64,000 nucleotides of DNA, from NCBI GenBank assembly GCA_024195265.1, contig JAJLRJ010000010.1:24509181-24573180 (forward strand), in the 5' to 3' direction. This document shows, one piece after another, positions 10,386 to 22,862 of the stretch. The translations under genes were made by a program, and so were the position numbers. Numbering within the stretch: the first letter of the stretch is position 1; each line of letters begins with the position of its first letter. This DNA is from Dendrophyllia cribrosa (taxonomy: Eukaryota; Cnidaria; Anthozoa; Scleractinia; Dendrophylliidae). The notes under the pieces were generated by a model, which saw only the letters and a list, made by a program, of their open reading frames with translations, was not told the origin of the DNA and did no database searches.

Positions 10386-11821
10386 TTTTCTCCTTTTGTA
10401 GATGTTTAAGCTAAACCAAGACTGCAGTTTCGATTCTACTCGTTACTCGTGAATCTCGTCAGTTGCTAGAGGCATATCTCATGGATATTGGAACGTTCAA
10501 AAGTTTTAGCCGTTGATATATCGCTTAGCGGATCGAAAATCAGTATTGGTCCAGAGATTCTGGCCAATTAGGTAAGTCTTGTGCAAATTTCGATCCGGCA
10601 TACAGTTGTTTTTTTAGACGGATTTATAGTTAGTATTTGAACCATGTAGGATATTGTCCTTTCTGAAAAGTTCATAGACTTAAGGAGTAAATATAGCTTT
10701 TCAACACCCCAAAAAATGGAGACGGACTGAATAAATTCTCCTCTTTAGTACAATTGTTACAGTGTAATAACAAAGTATCGCTAAATGTTATTCCCTCATA
10801 AATAAGCCAGAGATTCATGTTTGGAGCTAATTTCAAGGCGATTTTGAAAAGGGTGTTCGTTTTGTACTTTTGGTAGGGTTTTGTATAAAACGAAGACCCT
10901 AGTCAAATTCGTTAATAACCGCAAATTTTGTTGCTCCTTGTTTCTGCTTCGGTCGAGAATCATGTTCCGGCCTTTTTCAAGTGATTTCAAGACAATTTTG
11001 AAGGGGTCTTCGTTTTGTACTTTTGGTGGGGTTTTGTACAAAACGAAGACCCTGGTCAAATTCGTTAATAACCGCAAATTTTGTTGCTCCTTGTTTTTGC
11101 TTCAGTCGAGAATCATGTTCCAGCCTTTTTCAAGTGATTTCAAAACGATTTAGACGGGGTCTTCGTTTTTGGGTCTTAGGTCTTCGGTCTTCGTTTTGTA
11201 CCCACCCAATAAAATACACCAGTTGTATCGGAAATTGCCCTAGAAACTGATTTGGAAATGAAAATTGCAAAACATACACAGACATCTTTGCGTATTAGGC
11301 GACGCGTGTGAAGTTAGAACTACCGGTATAAAATTACGTCTTGTTTTGTTTACATAATATCAGATGTCATTACGATTGAATTTTAACATGTTTTATAAAT
11401 ATTTCTCCAAAACTAACCAGAACACAAAGAAAAAGTGAATCACAAATTGATATCAACATAAATTCTCACCAAAATTTGTAATTTCTTTTACGGTAAAGTC
11501 CCTCGTCTGTTTGAAAATTCTTTAAAACTTTTGATCGCCCCACACTGATAAAAGCGTATGAATTTCCTTGAAGCAAGATTAGTTGCTAAAAGGTCTCCTT
11601 TTTCTCCACTATAGCGGCTTTGGGTATTCCTTAAAGCTTTCTCTTTCCATTTTGACTATTTTAAATGTGAGTTATTAATCCGATGACACGAAACTACGGT
11701 TTTAAAAACCAAGCACATGCCGAGCGCGGCAGCCATTTTTGTAGAATGTTGGTGACCCGAGCTGAGGACCCTGTCACTAAAATATGCGTGCATAAATTTG
11801 CATGCAAAATCTTGACACAAA

Positions 11822-11822
11822 A

Positions 11823-11875
<53 letters not shown>
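11822..11875. repeat. (TAA)n microsatellite
   Basis: About eighteen uninterrupted TAA units directly before the tandem duplication. Confidence 0.95.
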
Positions 11876-11878
<3 letters not shown>

Positions 11879-14800
11879 GAGGCTACACTTAGCCTATACT
11901 CATGCGCAAGAGACTCTAAGACGCGCGATTGAAGTTACCAATTTTTCTGTGCTCGCTTTTAATATTTAATTTATTGATTCCGATCAAATCCACACTCGTC
12001 TATAACTTTCCAAGCTGTGAATTATTTCTGTTACATTTGAAAAGACTACTTAAAAAAATAGGCAGTAGATGACATGCTGTAAAAAGAAATTTGATAATCA
12101 ATATAAAGATTTAGTTTTCCTGTGTTACTTAATCGCATGCAACCAGTGTAAAATGGGTTATTCCAGAAAAAATCCCCCCCCCCCCCCCCCGACGGATGCA
12201 TTACTTTTTTACCCCTCCCCCGCCCGGATTTCCCGGCCAGGCCGACCAACCCTCGCACCTTGATTTTTAACCCAGATACCCCCTCCTGCCCGGATGGCCA
12301 TTAACTTTTTGTAGGCCCTAAATAAACAGGAAATCGCATTCAGGAGATCCGGGATTTTTTTAAAGATTTCAAATCTTTGGTGAGAATTGCTATGAATTGG
12401 TCAAACATTTTGTAAATAAACGTTGCGTGACGCATTCACTAAAATCTTTCCGTGATTTTAAGACCAAATCGAAATGAAATGTTTCCATAACTTAAAGCTG
12501 GTTCTTTAAAAAAATGCTTTGATTTTGCCATCTGTAATAAGTTTTTTCCAAGCTTCGCAGTTTCTTCAAAGTGTTGTCGCAAATACACAATTTTGCTTTG
12601 TGCAAATTTTATGTCAAATGTAATTTGATATCAAGCTGTTTTTATAATCACTGAATCTAAAATATATTTTCTATAAAAGGTCAAAACTTTTGAATGAAAC
12701 TCATATTTCCTTGAATGAAAATGTCTTTCCTTTGATTAAAAGAGTCAAACACCTTTCAGAATTCAGTAATTTTCTGCTTCTGGAAGTCTTGGCGATATAT
12801 TGTATCCTAATTACTGCGAGGAACCGGCTAGCGTCTGCGAAAATATAGTAAACATCACAAAATAATTCAATTCAGCAACCTATTTTTATTATACTTTCTA
12901 AAATCGCCGACTTTTCCTGTGTAATAGAATGCCAATCTTATCCGGAAAAATGATTCGTATAATAATGCTTTCGCTAATAAAAAAAAACAGTTCTGAATGG
13001 TCAAAGGTACAGAAATGAAATGTTGGCGGCGTTTGAATCATGAGTTCGGATAGCTCATGGTCTGCTAACAAACACTTCGATTCACAGCTCGATTTTTCAC
13101 TAAAACCTTTTTCCAAACCACGAAAATACCTAAAATAATATTTGAAAACAATACTTGGCCACATTTGGTGAAAGCTGTGCTTGGTAAAGCAGTAAAAATA
13201 ACGAGAAAGCTCCGTTTACCTTTTCCACGAATCCAAAGCGCGCACGTACAAACAGAACTGCCTTGACAATCGAGTCGTCTAATCCGAAGCTATCAGAACT
13301 GTCTCATCGTACAGCAATCGGGTGAATTTGGCACAACTTCGCGCTTCGGAAAGTCGGACTTACTTACACAGGTGACAGCATAGTGGTTACTAGTAACCTA
13401 GTAACCACAAAAAGCAATAAAGTCAGTAAAAATCTACATTAATATGACACGCATTCCCTAGTCCATAATCCACAGAAGTCCAGTCCCAAAGTCTAGATGT
13501 TTTATTAAATCTGATGGGCTGAAGTAACGACGCTGTTTTGCGGTGTGTTTCTATTGTTCTTTCATGAAAAAAGTCTTGAAATTACTCACCACAGGCAGCG
13601 AGGACTGCTCCGATACAGACATTACAAAGAATCGGCAGTAAAACGGGAAATAAATTGCGAGTGCGAGAGATCGATGTTTGACATTTTTGCCTCGGAAGAA
13701 CTCTGATTAAAAATAGCTCTTAGTTTTTTCAGAATCGCGACAAATTCGGCTTCAAGTTGTATGCTGTGTATAAAAGCAACGTTCACCTCTGTGGGAGAAA
13801 TACAGGACTGACTTATACACTAATAAGACCAAATGACGGAAAATGTTTGTCATGCGCATGCGTATCAAACATTTGTTTTATACTTCAATGTACCATAAGA
13901 AAAGAAGCAATTTAAATTTTAAAAATTTAAACAAGATAAGAAGACGTCCGACATGGAGAATTCAGTCATCGTACCTGCAAACCACGTTACTATTGAATGT
14001 TTTATAAATGAAGGCTGTACCACAATGAAGCCAGTCATTGTTGTGAAGATAATATATACCTGACGTGAACATTACTGATGTGAGTAGGGTTGTAGGAGAC
14101 GCTGTCGTGACACTTTAGTAACGATGTTTTGCCGGAAGTGAGAGTAGCCGGAAATCACTAAACCAGAAGTGTAAAAAGCAAAGCTGTGAACCGGAAATAC
14201 ACAATTTAAAATATGCGTGAATAAATTTGCATGCAAAATCGTGACACAAAAAAATAATAACAAGAGGCTACAGTTAGCCTATACTCATGCGCAAGAGACT
14301 CTAAGACGCGCGATTGAAGTTACCAATTTTTCTGTGCTCGCTTTTAATATTTAATTTATTGATTCCGATCAAATCCACACTCGTCTATAACTTTCCAAGC
14401 TGTGAATTATTTCTGTTACATTTGAAAAGACTACTTAAAAAAATAGGCAGTAGATGACATGCTGTAAAAAGAAATTTGATAATCAATATAAAGATTTAGT
14501 TTTCCTGTGTTACTTAATCGCATGCAACCAGTGTAAAATGGGTTATTCCAGAAAAAATCCCCCCCCCCCCCCCCCCGACGGATGCAATATTTTTTTACCC
14601 CTCCCCCGCCCGGATTTCCCGGCCAGGCCGACCAACCCTCGCACCTTGATTTTTAACCCAGATACCCCCTCCTGCCCGGATGGCCATTAACTTTTTGTAG
14701 GCCCTAAATAAACAGGAAATCGCATTCAGGAGATCCGGGATTTTTTTAAAGATTTCAAATCTTTGGTGAGAATTGCTATGAATTGGTCAAACATTTTGTA

Positions 14801-16645
14801 AATAAAAGTTGCGTGACGCATTCACTAAAATCTTTCCGTGATTTTAAGACCAAATCGAAATGAAATGTTTCCATAACTTAAAGCTGGTTCTTTAAAAAAA
14901 TGCTTTGATTTTGCCATCTGTAATAAGTTTTTTCCAAGCTTCACAGTTTCTTCAAAGTGTTGTCGCAAATACACAATTTTGCTTTGTGCAAATTTTATGT
15001 CAAATGTAATTTGATATCAAGCTGTTTTTATAATCACTGAATCTATTAAAAATATATTTTATATAAAAGGTCAAAACTTTTGAATGAAACTCATATTTCC
15101 TTGAATGAAAATGTCTTTCCTTTGATTAAAAGAGTCAAACACCTTTCAGAATTCAGTGATTTTCTGCTTCTGGAAGTCTTGGCGATATATTGTATCCTAA
15201 TTACTGCGAGAAACCGGCTAGCGTCTGCGAAAATATAATAAACATCACAAAATAATTCAATTCAGCAACCTATTTTTATTATACTTTCTAAAATCGCCGA
15301 CTTTTCCTGTGTAATAGAATGCCAATCTTATCCGGAAAAATGATTCGTATAATAATGCTTTCGCTAATAAAAAAAAAACAGTTCTGAATGGTCAAAGGTA
15401 CAGAAATGAAATGCTGGCGGCGTTTGAATCATGAGTTCGGATAGCTCATGGTCTGCTAACAAACACTTCGATTCACAGCTCGATTTTTCACTAAAACCTT
15501 TTTCCAAACCACGAAAATACCTAAAATAATATTTGAAAACAATACTTGGCCACATTTGGTGAAAGCTGTGCTTGGTAAAAGTAAAAATAACGAGAAAGCT
15601 CCGTTTACCTTTTCCACGAATCCAAAGCGCGCACGTACAAACAGAACTGCCTTGACAATCGAGTCGTCTATTAAATCCGAAGCTATCAGAACTGTCTCAT
15701 CGTACAGCAATCGGGTGAACTTGGCACAACTTCGCGCTTCGGAAAGTCGGACTTACTTACACAGGTGACAGCATAGTGGTTACTAGTAACCTAGTAACCA
15801 CAAAAAGCAATAAAGTCAGTAAAAATCTACATTAATATGACACGCATTCCCTAGTCCATAATCCACAGAAGTCCAGTCCCAAAGTCTAGATGTTTTATTA
15901 AATCTGATGGGCTGAAGTAACGACGCTGTTTTGCCGTGTGTTTCTATTGTTCTTTCTTGAAAAAAGTCTTGAAATTACTCACCACAGGCAGCGAGGACTG
16001 CTCCGATACAGACATTACAAAGAATCGGCAGTAAAACGGGAAATAAATTGCGAGTGCGAGAGATCGATGTTTGACATTTTTGCCTCGGAAGAACTCTGAT
16101 TAAAAATAGCTCTTAGTTTTTTCAGAATCGCGACAAATTCGGCTTCAAGTTGTATGCTGTGTATAAAAGCAACGTTCACCTCTGTGGGAGAAATACAGGA
16201 CTGACTTATACACTAATAAGACCAAATGACGGAAAATGTTTGTCATGCGCATGCGTATCAAACATTTGTTTTATACGTCAATGTACCATAAGAAAAGAAG
16301 CAATTTAAATTTTAAAAATTTAAACAAGATAAGAAGACGTCCGACATGGAGAATTCAGTCATCGTACCTGCAAACCACGTTACTATTGAATGTTTTATAA
16401 ATGAAGGCTGTACCACAATGAAGCCAGTCATTGTTGTGAAGATAATATATACCTGACGTGAACATTACTGATGTGAGTAGGGTTGTAGGAGACGCTGTCG
16501 TGACACTTCAGTAACGATGTTTTGCCGGAAGTGAGAGAAGCCGGAAGTCACTAAACCGGAAGTGTAAAAAGCAAAGCTGTGAACCGGAAATACACAATTT
16601 AAAATATGCGTGAATAAATTTGCATGCAAAATCGTGACACAAAAA
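11876..16645. repeat. 2.39-kb tandem duplication, two nearly identical units
   Basis: Units start with CAAGAGGCTAC at 11876 and 14261 and run to about 14260 and 16645. Differences are a handful of substitutions and small indels, so the duplication is recent. The junction sequence (AAATTTGCATGCAAAATC then TGACACAAAAAATAA) occurs three times: before unit 1, between units and after unit 2, which suggests unequal exchange at repeated ends. Each unit has a poly-C tract (12174-12190, 14559-14576). No convincing gene is seen; small minus frames at 12898-13164 and 15456-15710 are duplicated with it but match nothing I recognise. Confidence 0.92.
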
Positions 16646-16656
16646 ATAAAAATAAT

Positions 16657-16757
16657 AAAAAGAAAAACGAAGCCCATTTTATAACTCATGCCGCTACGCG
16701 CATGAGTAAAAAGAAAAACGAAGCCCATTTTATTACTCATGCCGCTACGCGCATGAG
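16657..16757. repeat. Two 50-bp direct repeats each carrying an ACTCATGC/GCATGAGT hairpin
   Basis: AAAGAAAAACGAAGCCCATT followed by an 8-bp stem ACTCATGC/GCATGAGT is present twice. A third form with a 9-bp stem (CTCATGCGC/GCGCATGAG) lies at 18573-18598, and half-forms at 8355 and 11898, always near an AATAACAAG string. Confidence 0.7.
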
Positions 16758-18699
16758 TAATAATAACAAGACACTGTGGAAGCGTATACTTGGGCGTCGT
16801 TGTATTAGGCATATTGGAGAATAATTGTCTTGGGAATCTGCATGCACGTTATTTCACGGTTTGATGATAGGGAGTATTCGGATAGTGTGAGCAGTCTAAC
16901 AAAGAAGCGCGTTAACCGTCAAAACTAGAAGACACAGTACACTTTAATAGCGTGCGAGATCGCACGTAAATTATTAAAGTAGCGTGTCAACTGTGTCAAA
17001 AGACGAGTACATGCTGAAAAATACAAATCGATGCCTACTTTGTACTTACCGTTGAAAAAAAGGCCGTATGTCAGAGTTTCCCGATGGTTGTTATTGGTTT
17101 TAGCTAAATCTTGTAACTAGCTGGTCTGTGTTTCTGACACTTTTGAAGTGAATGCAAATGTAGCCGCAAAGTGGCCTTTCGAAGCCATGATGTAATTGCC
17201 TGGTCCGGACCCGAGATCAAAACAACTTTTCCAATTGAAAGTTTTGCTGGAAGTATTCCTGCCGTTATTATAATAAAGTTTGAATGAAACTTATAACTTT
17301 AATCAAAGTTAACGACAGAAGTGATAATTTAGGAGGAGAGAAACAAATTTAGCCCTTTGAAACATATTTTTTTGCAGTTGAGGTAAAAATGTTGCAATTT
17401 GCATAATGTGAAAGTAATTTGAAACCTTTCCAGTAACGCATAACGCAGCTGTTTCATAAAACATCTCGCAATCAGTCACACGAAAATATATCCAGTTTTT
17501 ATTCCTCTGTATCCGAAACACAGAAAAGAATATTAAATGAAAAAGTGATCGCTTTAAGGTTATTTTCGCCCGAGAAACATTCACTAGCGGAAGCAAAACT
17601 CGCAAGTAACGTCTCGCAAGACAACGCGTGCATTGTTTACATCTTCTCTCGGCGGTGAATTTTTGCACCCAAAGTTTCAGTTGGCTGTTCTGTTCCTTCA
17701 ACTTCACGAAATAAAAATTAATGAAAGGCAAACAACCGAAAGAAGTGAAATTAATTGGGATTCCTACCACGCTTATATTTCTTCCTTCGCTGTCCCCTGT
17801 TCACTTCTTATTAAATAAGCGCTAGGTATGTATTCGTCTAAATTATCTTCTTCATGTTCGTTTGAACATGTTTTAGCGGGTTTCCGTCATGAAGGTATCG
17901 TAGAATTAATAGCGAGTGTCAAATACTTTCGCAGTGTCTTCTTGAGTAATTTCTTTACGCATATTGAATATGAAACTGTTAGATGCAACAGAGAAAACAC
18001 GACTCGCACTTTGTGACGTTCGCCTCGCATCAACAAACAACAGGTGTACTCCACCGCGGTTAAACGAGAGAAATTTGCAAAAGTTAACCAAAGTACTTCA
18101 AAGTTTATGTTGTCATTTTCACTGTTTATTAAAAGTTACTTTCATATATTGACAATACACTTTCAACTCACTAAACGTTTTGAAAGTTTACTAAAAAAAG
18201 TTCTAAGCGTTTGAAAACTATGAACCGCAGAACTGTTGGCGCCATTTGCCAACACAATTGTGCTCAGGCACGAAGCGTTTTGATCAGTTTTCAACGATGG
18301 AAAAGAAGCTCGTTATTTTGAGCCGGAAAGATGAAAAGATAGTTACATAAACTAATTTTTTTATACATCCTTGCCCACGTTTCCACTTAATACTAAATGA
18401 ATCCCACCAAATAAAACGAAAAACGCCTCGGACGTGTGACCGCGGTGAAGGTTTGAACAATCCCGCCATCCCCAGAGTTGTGCAATACTGCACATTTGTC
18501 GACGACCAAACTGCATTTTAATACTTGGTCGCTCCGCCCAGGTAATAACAAGAAAAACGAAGCCGGAATCTTACCTCATGCGCGCTATGCGCATGAGTAA
18601 TAAATACAACAGAATGCGGTGGCGGAAATCAGCCCTGGGTCGTCTCACATCTTTAGTTACTCGATGGCGTATAAACTGAGAGGAACGTGTGTCGAAACC
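16758..18699. other. No gene recognised
   Basis: Contains a short inverted pair near 16935-17000 (ACACAGT...ACTGTGT) and the hairpin repeat at 18548-18605. The minus frame 17309-17770 (153 residues) has no recognisable domain and no support for being a gene. Confidence 0.4.
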
Positions 18700-19275
18700 A
18701 TCGAGAGGTTTTATAGTAGGCCCAAGCTCGACAATTTTTTCAACTTCGAAGCCAAGATAATGTTTGAAATCGCTTGAGATTTCTTAACAAAGATCGACTA
18801 TTCTCAGGAGACTACTCTATTAGAGTTAAATGAGATATTTAGTGAAAATTCGATGAGAATTTCAGATTGCCGGGTATCTAGTATTTTGAAAACCGTGCCG
18901 TCAATCGAGATTTTATAGGTAGGATAATTCGTCCTTTACAAAACGAAAACATAATTTAGAATCGCGATGGCATTTCTGAACAAAGATCAAATAACTCTCG
19001 AGAGGTTTCTGTGATAATTTTTGTGGAGATATTCCCGTGAGAGTTCAGTGTCTCCGCGAGTCAGCACGAATTTTTTGTAGTGTCACAACCATCGAGATTT
19101 TATGGTGTGCCCAACCTGTACAATTTCTTTAACTTCGAAGCCAAGATAATGTTTGAAATCGCTCGAGATTTCTAAACAAAGATCGACTATTCTCAAAAGA
19201 ATTAAACGAGATATTTCGTGGAAATTCGATACCAATTTCAGACTGCCGGGCATCTTGTATTTTGAAAACACTTCC
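18700..19275. repeat. Two direct copies of a dispersed repeat
   Basis: Blocks at 18700-18895 and 19083-19275 are direct copies (both contain GAAATCGCT, AACAAAGATCGACTATTCTC and GCCGGGTATC or GCCGGGCATC). The region 18960-19270 is the reverse complement of 7766-8050. Confidence 0.7.
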
Positions 19276-19316
19276 CAGCTGCCGGGTATCTAGACACTAC
19301 GTTCACAAAATCGATT

Positions 19317-20008
19317 GGGCGCTTTCCATTCGACCAAAAATTCCGGTTTGAAATTCCTGGTATTCCGTGTGGCGAATGGAACAGTATTTTCCGGTTGGTT
19401 GTTCCAGGCCATCACGTTTCAAGTTTCGCGCGAAAATACAAAATAAAACAGTCAAAACAAATGGCGGACTCGTTGCCTCTTTTACTGCTTTTGGAGTTGT
19501 TCGACAACTCTGAAGTTAAAACGAACGATATTTTAAGCGAGAACGATGATATTACTTTTTTCAGCAAAGCTAGCTGTTAGTACATGCGAAGGAATTTTTA
19601 AAAATCGAGTCGGCGACTCGGCTTTGTGCTCGTGACTTATTACATTCGTTTAATACATAAGCTTACCATTTCTGTGCTACTTACCAGTCCTAGCAGTGGC
19701 CATTTCTGCTGTTGTACTAGCTATGTTATGTGAGCAATCAAGCTCGAGTAAGAGCTGTAAGCTTTCGGTGAAAAACAAACACGCCGTGCACTGATATTGA
19801 GACGCCATCTTGATTCCGGCTCGGAGAAACTGGGCCGAGCAGGAATGGTCGAATGGAACGGTATTTTCCGGTTGTTCCGATTTTCCGGAGTTTTAGGACA
19901 ACCTCGCGAGGTTGTCCTAAAATTCCGGAATTTTATTCCGGGAAATTTACGTTCCATTCTTTTCCCAACCCGGAATATCCGGAATTTTTGGTTGAATGGA
20001 AAGCGCCC
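19317..20008. mobile_element. 690-bp inverted-repeat element interrupting a THAP exon
   Basis: Ends GGGCGCTTTCCATTCGACC and its near complement at about 20008, with extended AATTCCGG-rich arms and an internal perfect AGGACAACCTCGCGAGG-type palindrome near 19897-19918. A short frame from 19461 begins MADSLPLLLLLELFDNSE, which may be the start of a transposon protein. No clear target duplication was found. Confidence 0.65.
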
Positions 20009-20104
20009 ACGGTCATCATTAAAGTAAGGTATTTTATGAAGCCCAATACCTGTCTTTAGGTTCGAAATATTTTTGCAGGCGTAGGCAACACAAGTTGATG
20101 GCAT
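20009..20104 (-). pseudogene. THAP zinc-finger domain fragment
   Basis: The minus frame starts at 20104 with MPSTCVAYACKN and continues GIGLHKIPYFNDDR, the N-terminal half of a THAP finger (M-P-x-x-C-x4-C, then the hydrophobic IPxF strand). The second Cys/His pair is missing because the 19317-20008 element interrupts it and the sequence beyond is unrelated. THAP domains are DNA-binding modules of P-element and Kolobok transposases and of domesticated host proteins. Position just inside a Kolobok-like end favours a transposase scrap. Confidence 0.6.
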
Positions 20105-20363
20105 TTCGCAGAGCTATTTTCGCAGCAACAAGTCACTGGAAATCCTTGAGATGATAAAAATCCATCTCCTTCCGTGATGTCACTTGACCCAGACCTCGTA
20201 CTCGGTAATGGCACAAATTATGGCAATTTTTCATAACTTTGGCGGGCCATAAAAAATCGGGGTTTTAAGCAAAATCAAATTTTTTTGCGGCATTTTATTC
20301 AGAAACATGGTAAGATGTTTTCAAGCAAAAAAAAAAACATTTTTGGGGTTATAGACACTTTAA

Positions 20364-21690
20364 GGGAACTGAACACCACTATGGTTTTGCGCCTTTTTGT
20401 TGCTATATGCCTCTCTTCGAACATGACAGTTTAACTGCATGCGCGTAGAAAACAAACTAGACAAGTTATCAAAATGTCCCTCACGGTTTTTTTAAACAAA
20501 GTACTGGCGCAAGGTCTATCTCCTTTTTTTTCTGGCTGGAGTGGATTTCACTTTTGTTTAGGATGTACTTTTGGAAATCTTTCGCTATATTCTATACACA
20601 TTAATCGTTTTTCTTCATATAAAGACGTTTTTTCCTAATCTTATGTGGGGTGTCCTGTGACATTTGTACCAAGCGGAAAGTATCAAAAAAAAGTTTGTAT
20701 GTACCATTTCTGCGCTATGTTGAAACGTCACATTAGTATCCAGCATTCCCAGCGCGTGGAAATCAGCGGGCAAAATCCATTCAATCCTGGCCTGGGGAGC
20801 TGAGTGCTCCGAAATGCCACATGCCTTGATTTGTCTTGATTTACTTTCGGATATTTCCCCGATTTTCGAATCGTACGACTCAATATTTCAATGTCTAAAA
20901 GTACGCAGTGGAAATGGAGGAAGTTGCTTCTCTGGACCAAGTCAGTTGTTGGGTCCCTTTGGAATCAAGCAAGAAGTTATAGGATTTTCCTCGCTTCTAG
21001 CACCGTTCTGGTATGTTTTGAATGCTCTAACTTGGTTTTACTGTGGTTCTCTGCCTAATTTGGGAAGCTTTCACCTAAAACCTTGAGATCGCTTGCGCGT
21101 ATTATTATAAATTACGTTACAGCATTAAAAGCACACTACTTTCGTAGAGGAGAAAAAAATATGAAAACTTGTGGGTTGTTTTCACACCAATCAGCCACGG
21201 AGAAGAACCTTCGTCCATGCTCAACTGATTAAACCTATGCTGAATGTAACTTCTAGACATTGAGATACTGACATGTACTAAAGCGTATGGTTTCAGAATC
21301 GGGGAAATGACCGAAAAGAAATCAAGACAAATATACTATTTATATGTCGGAAAAATCTGAAACCTTTCGGAGTACACAGCACGGCAGAATTAAAGGACTT
21401 TGCCCGATTCCACTGCGATACCGTGAATTTGTTTGATGTCGGACCGACGTTTTGCCTGTGTGACATATCTCGCGGCATAGCCCCTTTAAACAGTGGCTGA
21501 ACCGAGGTACTAGGTCCAGACGAGGTGCAACGGGATACGGAGACGCATTATAATCTCTGATTACTACTAGTCGTAATCTTTTTTTATTAAGCGTTCAGAA
21601 AATATGTAGCATTTTGGGATTTTAATGAGGCATAGAACAAAAATAGGCACGAATTAAAGCAAAGTGGTGTTTGGGGGTAAGCTGATAACT
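20364..21690. other. No gene recognised
   Basis: Only short frames. It includes a single TTAA-type end (ATCTCGCGGCATAGCCCCT then TTAA at 21483-21486) related to the element at 4012-4734; its partner end is not identified. Confidence 0.4.
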
Positions 21691-21694
21691 TTAA

Positions 21695-22862
21695 GTGGCT
21701 GTCTCCCCAAGATCCTCATAATCAAAATTAGTCATGAAACAGATTTTCTTCAAATCTTGCATGTGAGTAACACTTTGTCTAGTAACTTTAAAAACAATTT
21801 CGTTTGGTCTCAAAATGTTTTCTTTATCAATTTACAAAAGGTCCCCTGGGGAACCAAATTTGATTTTTTTTAGTAAGAAAAATGCAAAATTTTCCTAATT
21901 TGGCAACTTCTCACAACACTTAAAATTTGATGCAGAGCTAAATTATACTGTTGTTTGACAGGTACAAGTCCAGTTATTATTACAGCATTATAAAAGTTTC
22001 CATATCATTATTCCAAGTAGTTAAACATTAACTTCTATCAACCCACTTACACAGCTTGTAATAAAACAGAAAAATCGGTTCACAAAAATTTATCTAAACC
22101 AAAAGTGGATCGTCGTACAACAATTTTCTTGCAGCCATGGAACAATTAAGACTTAATCTTAAATATCATGAAATGAAATTATGTGGCCAGTTGGTTTCAT
22201 GACCTTGAGGCCGCTTTGAAATACCGGTATTTACGAATTATGCAAATTAGGAGCCGCAAATACAGTGCAAATGTGACCCGAACAACGTTGTTTCCCATCA
22301 GAGAAACACAAAAGTAGTTTTAAACTAGAGCAGAATACAAAATTATAGTGGCATACATCAGTATACAGCTGTATTGAAATTGTAGATAGCCTTCAAAGTA
22401 ACCATTAACTGTCCTCGATGCACACAAAATCCTGCAAAATACTGCTTCGTTCAGTGACCGCTAATTTTGCTTAAGAAATAAGTTTACAAAAGCGTCTTCA
22501 TCTGTAACTATTAATCTGAGAATAAAGCATCAAAAACAAGGCATAATGCGTACATTGTTAATTCAGAGCTTACTGCCTTGAACTGAAATCAGTGACGCCA
22601 TCTTGGTGTATGCTTTCATTTGTACTTGCGGCCTTTTCCACACCCATGGCCAGTCGTTCGTCATTCACTAAAATTTGATCCATGCGTATTAAAGTGCATC
22701 GAGGAAGCCTGGAAGCGTCAATCTGTTTGAGTATGGGTAAATACTTGAATCAAAACACCGATTTCCTTCACGCTTCGCCATGGTTCATGTATGTTGTCAG
22801 GTTGGTAACCGCTGACCAAACAAACATAATTTTGATTATGAGGATCTTAGTAAGACAGCCAC
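21695..22862. mobile_element. TTAA-flanked element, GTGGCTGTCT ends
   Basis: TTAA at 21691-21694 and 22863-22866 flank inverted ends of about 40 bp (GTGGCTGTCT, then AAGATCCTCATAATCAAAAT). No transposase is seen. Consistent with piggyBac/Kolobok-type non-autonomous elements. Confidence 0.7.

Larger units (their letters stand above)
8713..11207. mobile_element. Mutator-like-sized element with 10-bp target duplication
   Basis: Inverted ends GGGTGGGTACAAAACGAAGA and its complement bound about 2.5 kb. The flanks AATAAAATAC at 8703-8712 and 11208-11217 are identical 10-bp direct repeats. The ends are about 400 bp long (8713-9110 and 10820-11207) and contain repeated AAACGAAGACC motifs in alternating orientation. 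The interior holds a TTAA MITE (9257-9712) and a repeat-family copy (9729-10385); no transposase is seen. A 9-10-bp duplication suggests Mutator-like elements, but superfamily assignment is inference. Confidence 0.78.
6273..20359. mobile_element. Possible composite Kolobok-like element (two distant inverted ends)
   Basis: AGTGCCTATAACCC at 6273 and GGGGTTATAGACACT ending at 20359 are inverted ends sharing about 180 bp (6273-6455 versus 20168-20359). Each sits at a TTAA; the left TTAA is recovered when the mariner-like insertion is removed. Inner blocks 7765-8050 and 18960-19270 are also inverted relative to each other and in matching order. A THAP-domain scrap lies just inside the right end, and THAP domains occur in Kolobok transposases. 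It is either one 14-kb element loaded with insertions or two separate copies in opposite orientation. Confidence 0.4.

Noticed and set aside
13610..13700. Possible membrane-spanning exon on the minus strand (FPVLLPILCNVCIGAVLAAC before GTGAGT) in the tandem duplication
   Set aside because: A hydrophobic stretch next to a donor-like site, but no neighbouring exon or acceptor was found. Likely chance.
11876..14260. CRISPR-like or phage-type array
   Set aside because: Repeats are long tandem units with no spacer structure, and the DNA is eukaryotic.
17309..17770. 153-codon minus frame as a gene
   Set aside because: No domain, no splice context and composition like translated AT-rich noncoding DNA.
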